Source: Podocnemis expansa
Lineage: Eukaryota; Chordata; Testudines; Podocnemididae
Length of the DNA: 64,000 bases
Assembly (NCBI GenBank): GCA_007922195.1
Contig: ML681997.1
Span: 14,119,363-14,183,362 of the forward strand
Reading direction: 5' to 3'
The notes beneath the pieces were generated by a model. The model was not told where the DNA came from. It was given only the letters and a program-made list of their open reading frames with translations, and did not search any database. Shown here piece by piece: positions 51,401 to 60,400 of this stretch; position 1 is the stretch's first letter; the number at the start of each line of letters is the position of its first letter. The position numbers were made by a program, and so were the translations under genes.

Positions 51401-54400
51401 AACTGGTTTTTACAAGTGTTTTTAAATGTTGTAAATTGGAAAATGCCATCTATGTTGATCATTGTTGGTACAGCTTTTACGCAGATATTAAATAAGATGA
51501 CGCTTAATGTTAAATAGCTCACGAGAAAGCAGAAAATATTTAATTATGATAGCGGAAATACAGATATGGTTAAAGGTGGATTTAATGTTAATTAATTAAG
51601 GGGTGTTGTTATAAATGATTATAAAAAGGGTAGCATGCTACTTTTAGATGAGGCACACCCATCCACCCTCAAGGTTACAAGCAAAGAAAGGTTTATATCC
51701 ATTCTTCCTACCCAGGTACTGATCATCCTGGAAGCATTATTCCATCTTAATCTGTGACTGTCAGTGCGGTGTGTGTTTATACTTCAAAGCCTGTTTGCTT
51801 TAACAAACCAGTTTATTTTAACAAGTTTTAAACGCTCTCTCTTATGTCCTTCACAGGCTTCCATTGACTTAAACTACCTGCAACTACGCTGATGGCACAA
51901 ACCATAAATTTGATTTGGTTTTATTCCTTATCTTTACACTAGTAATATGGAACACAAAAATTGAAGGTTACAGACTAGGTGCCTACCTACATCTTTAGGC
52001 ACCTAAAAATCTGGCCCTTTGTATCTCCATGTCTCAGTTTCCTCTCTGTAAAACAGTATAAATAGCACTGCCTTTCCCCACTGGGATGTTGTGAAGATAA
52101 ATAGGTCTAAAAAAATGTTAAAGGACAAACCTTTAACAGATGGCTATCATAAACTGAAGATAAGAGACCGTGCAGAAATAAGTGGCCAGGGTCCCAAGTA
52201 AAATTACTATTATCCCTTCTTGTATTTACCTTACATTACCTTTAAAACCATAGAATAAAATCAGATCAGTAGTGGTGGGGGCATGAATAGACATTTGTAA
52301 TGTTGTAACCTAGAAAAATAATAAATAGAGGAGGTCTATTATTATAGATGAGACTTAACTAGCCATCTTCCTTGTCTGTATTTAAGCATGTCATGCTATA
52401 GTCATTCTGTGGATGGCCAGTTGCTCTCTCTGTAGTTTAGCATCTAGGATGTGTTTGAACTTATGGGGAAAAAAAAACAACTGCCTCTTTTCTTGTATCA
52501 CCCTGTCATTTTAAACCTCAAAGCTTTATTGCACTGTCTTCAAAGATAAACATTTAGGGTGTGATCCTGTAAACAATTCAAACACTAAATAGTCCCACTG
52601 AACCTTGCTGCTGTGAATAAAACTACTTGTTTGTAAATGTTTGCATAACCAGCCCTGGATGTCCTTGGAGAAAGGATAGTTCAGTGGCAAGCTCATTACC
52701 TGTGATCTTGGGAGTCCTGTGGATTTCTCAGCCTCTTACAGAGCTGGCTGCTACAAAAGCCATGCTCATTTCACTTGTCAAACTGTTGCTTTATTCAGTA
52801 ATCATGAAAACCGTTCATAGCTTACCATTTAAATTGTTTCAAAAATATGTTCAAATTGAGACTTTTCTTGGAGTCCAAGAATGTGATCTGTTTTAAAAAA
52901 CAGTATTTTTTGTTAGATGAGCCATTTGCAAGTGGCTTTTTACCCTAATCTTCAAATGCTGAGAAACAGCTGATTACCTCTTTGGGTTCCACCTTCACCG
53001 GGGCAGCTACTTTCTCCTTGGGCTTTGTTTGTGGAAAACAAAACAGCTGCTCTATGCTCGTGTAATCAGGCTCTATAGTTTCATCGCTGCTGCTGCTCAC
53101 TGAAGCCCACATGGAGCGACTTTCTGAAAGAGATGAGGCACTAAGGACATGGCGAGGGCAGCTGAAAACTTGGCAGGATGCTGTCAAGATAATGTCCCTT
53201 ACTACGATGATTGCCAACCATCCAGGATTGTCCAGGAGCCTTCAGAAATCACCATTTAATCTTTAATTAATGATTCTGTCATGTAATGAAGCCTTCAGGA
53301 ATATGTCCAACCAAACTGACAATCATACTTACTACAAGGGAAATGCTCAGAAAGTTACATGCAATAAATAAGAAAAGACAAGCACATTAGCCCTGGATAA
53401 GTTCTAATTACTGAAGAGTGGCAGGTCCCACGACAGGATCCCAAAGGTTTAAAGGTGAATTAAATCAGAAAATCTAAAACCACAAGCGATTTAGCTGAAC
53501 TGACAGCAGCAATTGAGCTAAATGGGTTTTACTAACTTCTGTTTGCTATAGCACAGTGGTTCTCAACCTTTTGTGGATCATGACATGCTTGGCAACATAT
53601 TGCAACCTTACATGACGCATCAGCCCACCCACCCCAGGTCGAATCCAGTCATCTCCCTGGTTCTCTGTGACACACTTACCACTATGTGGCGACACAGTAA
53701 TGTGGCCTGACACAATGGTTGAGAACCACTGCAGTATTGGCTAAATATTACAGAATCACTTTGAGCCCCTGGGACACTGAGGTCCACTTAGGTTATTATC
53801 TCAGCCTAGAATAGCGAAGGACCCCCAAAGGTCATTAACACCATCAGGCTAATTAGGATCCATCTCAGTAACTCATGGACATGCCTCAGTACATAAAACT
53901 ATCCACAGCTCTACTAGAAATAATTCTGCCATGTGCTGGAGAGATGAGCATCATATATTTGGAAGCTAAATTGTGACTTTACACCAAAGCATGGTGATGA
54001 GGGCAAGATGCCTTCAGGAACTATCAGGCTTAGAGGGGAAGCACAATCACAGCTCTGGTCCTTAAAGGATACTGATTTGTGTTCTCTTGTGTAGCTGGCT
54101 GGAGCAGAGTTGGAGGTGGGAGCTGGGAGCATGGCTCTGTCTCCTCCCAGTCTCGTTATCTGGCTCCGATCACAATGAATTACTACATGGCCACAAGAGA
54201 CACCTGGGGTAATTAGTCCTGCAGGCAGGAGCCAAAGTCCATGGAAGCCAATGTGAAGACTCAATATGATGGCATGTCAAGCTGTGTATGTATGGGGGCA
54301 GTGGGGGATATTTTGGAAAATATATTAATTCTGAATGAAAAGGCTTCTACTTCTAGGCAGGATGTGCCCCAGCTGATGATCTGGCTGGGACACTAAGTCA

Positions 54401-57400
54401 TCATTTCAGTTGTGACTCCATTTTCTCAGAGCTTTGGAGCTCAGATTTGCAGAAGGCCACTTTCCAGGTGGTACTGAGTAAGGAAAACACTATGCTGTTT
54501 CCCCCCAACAAAATCTAGTGGGATCACAGAGTGTAGGACACATGGACGGAGAGGGGCCAGCATGTTTCTCCACATCAGCTACAAAAACAATAGCCAAGTA
54601 CTGAATGAAGAGCACCTACCTCGTACCACATTGGATGGCAGCTTCTGCCAGTTGAGTTTCTTCATTCTCAGTGTTGGAGTCTTCACCTTCTTGCAGAAAG
54701 GCCTGGCACTGCCCAAGCCATAGTCTACATTTGCAACCACCACTTCATCCATGTTGCTTCCCCATGGGGGAGGAGGTGGCACACCACCAAGGCCAGGCAC
54801 TGGGGGAGGGGGTGGCACGCCACCAAGGCCGGGCAGTGGGGGAGGGGGTGGCACACCACCAAGGCCNNNNNNNNNNGGGGGAGGAGGAACTGACTCAGCT
54901 GCCATGCCAGGCAGTGGTGGTGGGGGAGGAGGGTCTGGCCCAGCTGCCATGCGAGGCAGTGGTGGTGGGGGAGGAGGGTCTGGTCTGGCTGTCATGCCAG
55001 GCAGTGGTGGTGGTGGGGGCGGAGGAGGAGGAGGTGGTGGTGGTGATGGAGTAAGAGAAGAACCAGCGCTAGGCAGAGAGATGCAATGCCCTAAAGACGT
55101 GGAGCAGGCTGGTAGCTGGCAGGGTGAGATGTTCTCTGCAGCCGCTGGTGGCCTCCATGGAGGTGCTACTGTCTTCGGTGGGCAGGCTGTTGTAGCAGAG
55201 CTCTGAGCTGCTCTCAGGGACTCTCCCAAATCTGTGTCAGTCTGAGTACTTTCACTCACTCTCTCAGCTGATTGCTTCAGCTCTGAGTTTTGTTTGTTTG
55301 GACCCTTCTTTATAGATAAGAGTCTCTCCATGACTTCATCAATGCTGTTCCCTTGGACTGTAACCATCAGGTATTTAAACAAAGATGGGGGGGGGTAAAC
55401 AAAACATTATCAAATATGATTCAAACTATCTTTGGAGCAATTTATCTGCAGCAATATGACCATCCCACAGGCTTCTTCAGTTACATTACAGAACTAATCT
55501 GTGCTACAGTTAGCTTTTCCTACTGAGCTTGTTGCAGGAGCTGGGCCTTTACATGTTAAAAACACTTTTGTGTATGTAAATGGTGCTGCCCAGAAATGAA
55601 GGCCAGATCCAACACCAACTGCAATCAGCAGAAAGACTCCTATTGACTTCAGTTGGTTTTGGATAAGAGTAAACCCTGGGATTCATTTCTAGAATCATAG
55701 AAGATTAGGATTGGAAGGGACCTCAGGAGGCCATCTAGTGCAACCTCCTGTTCAAAGTAGGACCAACCTCAACTAAATCGTCACACCAGGGCTCTGTCAA
55801 GCTGCAATTTCAAAACCTCTAAGGCTGGAGATTCCACCACTTCCCTAGGTAACCTTCCAATGCTTCACCATCCTCCCAGTAAATAAGATTTTCCTGATAT
55901 CCAAACCTAGGCCTCCCTGCTGCAACTTGAGACCATTGCTCCTAGTCCTGTCATCTGCCATCACTGAGAACAGCTTATTGACTGATCCCCTGGAACCCCC
56001 TTCAGGTAGTTTGAAGTCTACTATCAAGTGCTCCCCTTAAGCTTCATTTCTGCAGATCAAACAAGCCCAGTTCTCTCAACTTCTCCTTAAAGGTCATGTA
56101 TCTCAAATAATTTTCATTGTCCTCTGCTGGACTGCCTTCAATTTGTCCACATCATCCTTTCTGTAGAGGGGAGCTGAAAACTGGACACAGTACTCCAGAT
56201 GTGGCCTCACCAGTGCCAAATAGAGGGGAGCAATCACTTTCATTGATCTGCTGACAAAACTCCTACTCATGCACTCTAATATGCCATTGGCAACAAGAGC
56301 ACACTGTTGATTCATATCCAACTTCTTGTTGACTAAAACCTCAGGTCCTTTTCTGCATAACTACTCCTTAGTCACTCAGTCCCCAATCTGTAGAAGTCCA
56401 TGAGATTCTTCCATCTTAAGTACAGGCCTCTGCACTTGTCTTGGTTGAACGTCATCAGATTTCTTTTTGTCCAATCCTCCAATCCGTCTAGGTCACTCTA
56501 TCCTATGCCTACTATTCCCCCTATTTTAGTATCCTCTATAAGCTTGCTGAGGGTGCAATCCACCCCATCCTCCAAATAATTAATGAAGATTTTGATCAAA
56601 ACAGACTCTGCTTGATAACAGCTGCCAACTAGATATCAACTCATCATCAACTATCTGTTGAGCTGATGATCCAGATAGTTTCTATCCGCCATATGGTCCA
56701 TTCATCCAACCTATACTTCTTTAACTTGCTAACAAGAATACTGTGGGAGACCACATCAAAAGCTTTGCTAAAGTCAAGGTACGTCACATCTACTGCTTTC
56801 CCCACATCCACAGAGCCAGTCATCTCATCACAGAAGGCAATAGGTTGGCTGGGAGTAACTTGCCCTTGGTAAATCATTGCTAACTGTTCCCAATCACCTT
56901 CCTTACCTCCAAGTGCTTCAAAATAGAGACAAGGACTTAATCTACACTAACAAGTTTGGCCAGTGTAGCTATGTTAGGGAGAGTTGTGGAGAGCAAAGCC
57001 TGAAATTAGTCAAATTGTTCTTACTGTCATTTGCAAGCAAAATTGCTCTGTTTGCTAAGACTTCCAAGGACTCCCACAACAACAGACTGGAGTGATGAGA
57101 AGGTTCCAAATGCAAAAGGGTTTGGAGAATAGACAGCAGTTGGATGGCAACTGGAGAGCTGCTCACCTGAAAAGCAAGAGTGTTTCTTATTGATTGCATC
57201 CTCTCCCTTTCAAACAGCATGCAGCACCAACTGCTGCTCTCCAGGGATGGCTAGTGTCATTCCCACTGCAGAGCAGTATCCCCAAAGTAGATCCTACTCA
57301 CTTTATTGAAAAGACACGTAAAGACCTCATGGTGATTGTTCATGTCAATCCCATCGCAGATCTTTAATAATTCCTCATCGTCTTCTGCCTTGGACTCCTC

Positions 57401-60400
57401 AAATGTCTCACACTGAATAAGTAGGTCCTCATCCTCGATATCTCTACAATATCACAACATCTGCTTTTAATTGGAGAATGCCCAATGAAACTTCCATGTT
57501 TGTGTCACTTGTATTCTTCACCCACTAACCTGACTACTCACTGCTGAAATTACCTTTCTGTTAGTATTTAGAAAGGAACCAACTCAACTGCAGAATACCT
57601 TGCTGTGTAAGTAAGCCCCCAATATCAATGGGACAGCATGCAGAGTAAGGTATTACTCAAGGTAAAAAAGTGTGGACAAACCTGAACCTATATGAAAACA
57701 GGCCCAAGTTCTGTTTCACAACTGGAACTTTCTTGGTCAATGGCACTTCCCAGATGTCTTGCTTCTAGTCACATGACTGGAAACAGGAAGTTTAGGGAGT
57801 GCTTATTTTTTGGCTGGTCCACCCATGTCAGCCATAGGCCTAGCCTATTTGGCTATGCCTCTGCCTGTATGTGCTTTGTGAGCAGGGACAATAAAAATCT
57901 GGTTGGAGTTCTGACAATATTAATTCCTCCCCCTTCCTTGATTCTAATTATCCAGACAAGGTAGGATAATTCCAATGATTTATTTGCTGTTCAACTGAAG
58001 TTTCTTCCCTGTTGCTCAAAAAACTTTTTTATTGGAAGTAATAATTTGCAGGACCCACAGAAGAGGTTCCCAACCCTTGTTAGTTGATGGCAATGGAAAT
58101 ACCGCATGTATCCTAATTGTTAAAGTACTGGAACAGGCATTCTAACTCTGTGAATAATTGAAATTAATTTAAAACTTGACATGGTTTCCTCTTTGGATGT
58201 CCTTTCAAATGAATAGTTTGTTTGGACAGGTATGTCCAGCTATGTGCCTTTATTGATTCGAGTCCCAGAAACATCCAGCAATCTCCTGGTGAACTGCCCC
58301 CAAACTGCTCAGTGACCAGAAGCTATTGATACAGTGACTGTGCTGTGATACAGACTCATGAAGACAACGGTGTACAGCTAGTCCTCACTTAGTGACCTAC
58401 TCGTTTAGTGACCCCTCAGAGTTATGACCGGCTCTCTGATGAGTTGGTATTATGGCGATGTACGAGAACTCACATCAACTCTCTCAGATTACCTATATTT
58501 ACAGTACACTATGCAAACTAAGTTCAGTACATTAGAGCTCAAAACATTTAAAATATATATTAAAAATGTTATAAATGATGCAAAGGTGACATTAAAACTA
58601 TCTACCGATGGTTGAAAAACCCACTACCAGTAAAGTACATTATGCCTGAAATACCGGTAAGGGCTGCTCCTCGTTTAGTGACCAATTCGTTTATCAACCG
58701 GGTTTCAGGAACGGAACCCGGTCACTAAGTGAGGACTACCTGTATTGATCCTCTGTGACTTGTTTGTTTTTGCAAAAGTTTCCAGAATCAATCCAATCTT
58801 GAAAAATTGCCCCAGTTAAAATTATGGTCAGGTATGTGGCAAAACTTGTTTTGTTTAACATCTCCTGGCCTCAAAATAAAGAACAAAAAAGCCAATTAAG
58901 CTAGGCTTTAAGCCATGTTAGCCTGAAATTTCTTGAATTTCACTGTAAAACAATTGTACCCTTTCTTCACTAGGCAAGTATAGAGTTTGATTCAATGGCT
59001 CTCACCACCCCCATGATAAAAAATTATCCCAGCACTACAGGGTCAGGGGGCCAAATCCAAAGAAAGAACTGTGCATGAACACAGTGTCAGTCAGCATGGG
59101 TCTGATCCTGCTGTTGGATGGTCCTTCCAGTCTACAGAATTGTAGAAAGCTCTAGGAAGAGTCTAAACTCTTAGACATATTGATTTTTTATTATTATAAT
59201 TAGTAATAGCAGCAGGAGCATTCAGATGCAATGTGCTAGATGCTGTCCAGACATACTGGATAAAAACCACATTTCTCACTCTACCCATAGCTGTGAATTT
59301 TCACTACCCAAGTAGGTGATGATTCTGTACTAGGTGATGATTTTTAGCTTATCTTTCAACAACACTGACGTGAAATTGTCTCTTAAAAATGGATTTCAGA
59401 ATGAATGGAAAAAAAAAAAAGATGAGTATTAGATTTGGTTTCATTTAACACCACTGTTGGATTTCTGTGTCACTGACATTGATTTTCTAGAGCTTCTGTG
59501 CCATGGAAGCTGGACAGATTCTGAATCTGGCACCTTCCAATGCAGTATTTACAATGTGACACGAGTGGTTTTTATATGTCTTCCCAGGGCAGAACACAGA
59601 AAGGAAGCTTTAAAAATACAGAGAAACCAAACTTTTTATTTTTAAAATAGAAATTGTATAAAGTGAAAGAATTGCTAAAGTCTGTGCTAAGTATTTCTAT
59701 GGCTGGATCAAAATGAATCGCATTTGAAGATAAAGTTTAAAAGAAAAAACCTTACCTTAGCTTGGTTAAAATATCCAAAAACTGAAGACCTGATGGAGGA
59801 AAATAAAAGGTGTCATCATTCTAATCCACTAGCTGTTACACACTTCTGTAAGGAGTTTTTATATGAATAAAACCTCACATTTCCCAAACACAAAGGATTA
59901 AATTGCTAATTTAGAGTTGCACTTTTTTCTCATAACCAAGATGACTTAATTCTTCTCTTGGACACTATAATTATTGTATATTGCAAAGCTGGACAGAAAA
60001 TTAATTTAAAAAAAAATTAAGGCCCCGATTCTGCAAAGACTTATGCAAATGCTCAATACTACTGACTCCTGTGAGTTGCTCCATTACCTTCAGAATGGGT
60101 AAAGTTAAGCATAAGTGTAAATGGGAGACAGAAAAGAAAACAATCATTCAAAAGGCTGTTGATCTCATTTTTGCAACTATCTGGGCATGTGTGCAACACC
60201 TTTGTGCTAAGTACCTGCAGGATCAGGACTTTGGTTTACCATGTTGGAACAAATCCAAGTGTACATGAAGTTTCTCAGATGGAATATTTGAACATCTGTG
60301 TCACTGTAGGTGAGACTCCTTATGTTCAAGCAAAGAGAGTACACTATGTTCTTAAATTCTACACTTTATGGGCTAAACTGAGTCCTGGCAAAAGAAAGCA

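Noticed and set aside
54671..55206. Two plus-strand Gly-rich ORFs
   Set aside because: Antisense shadows of the INF2 polyproline exon.
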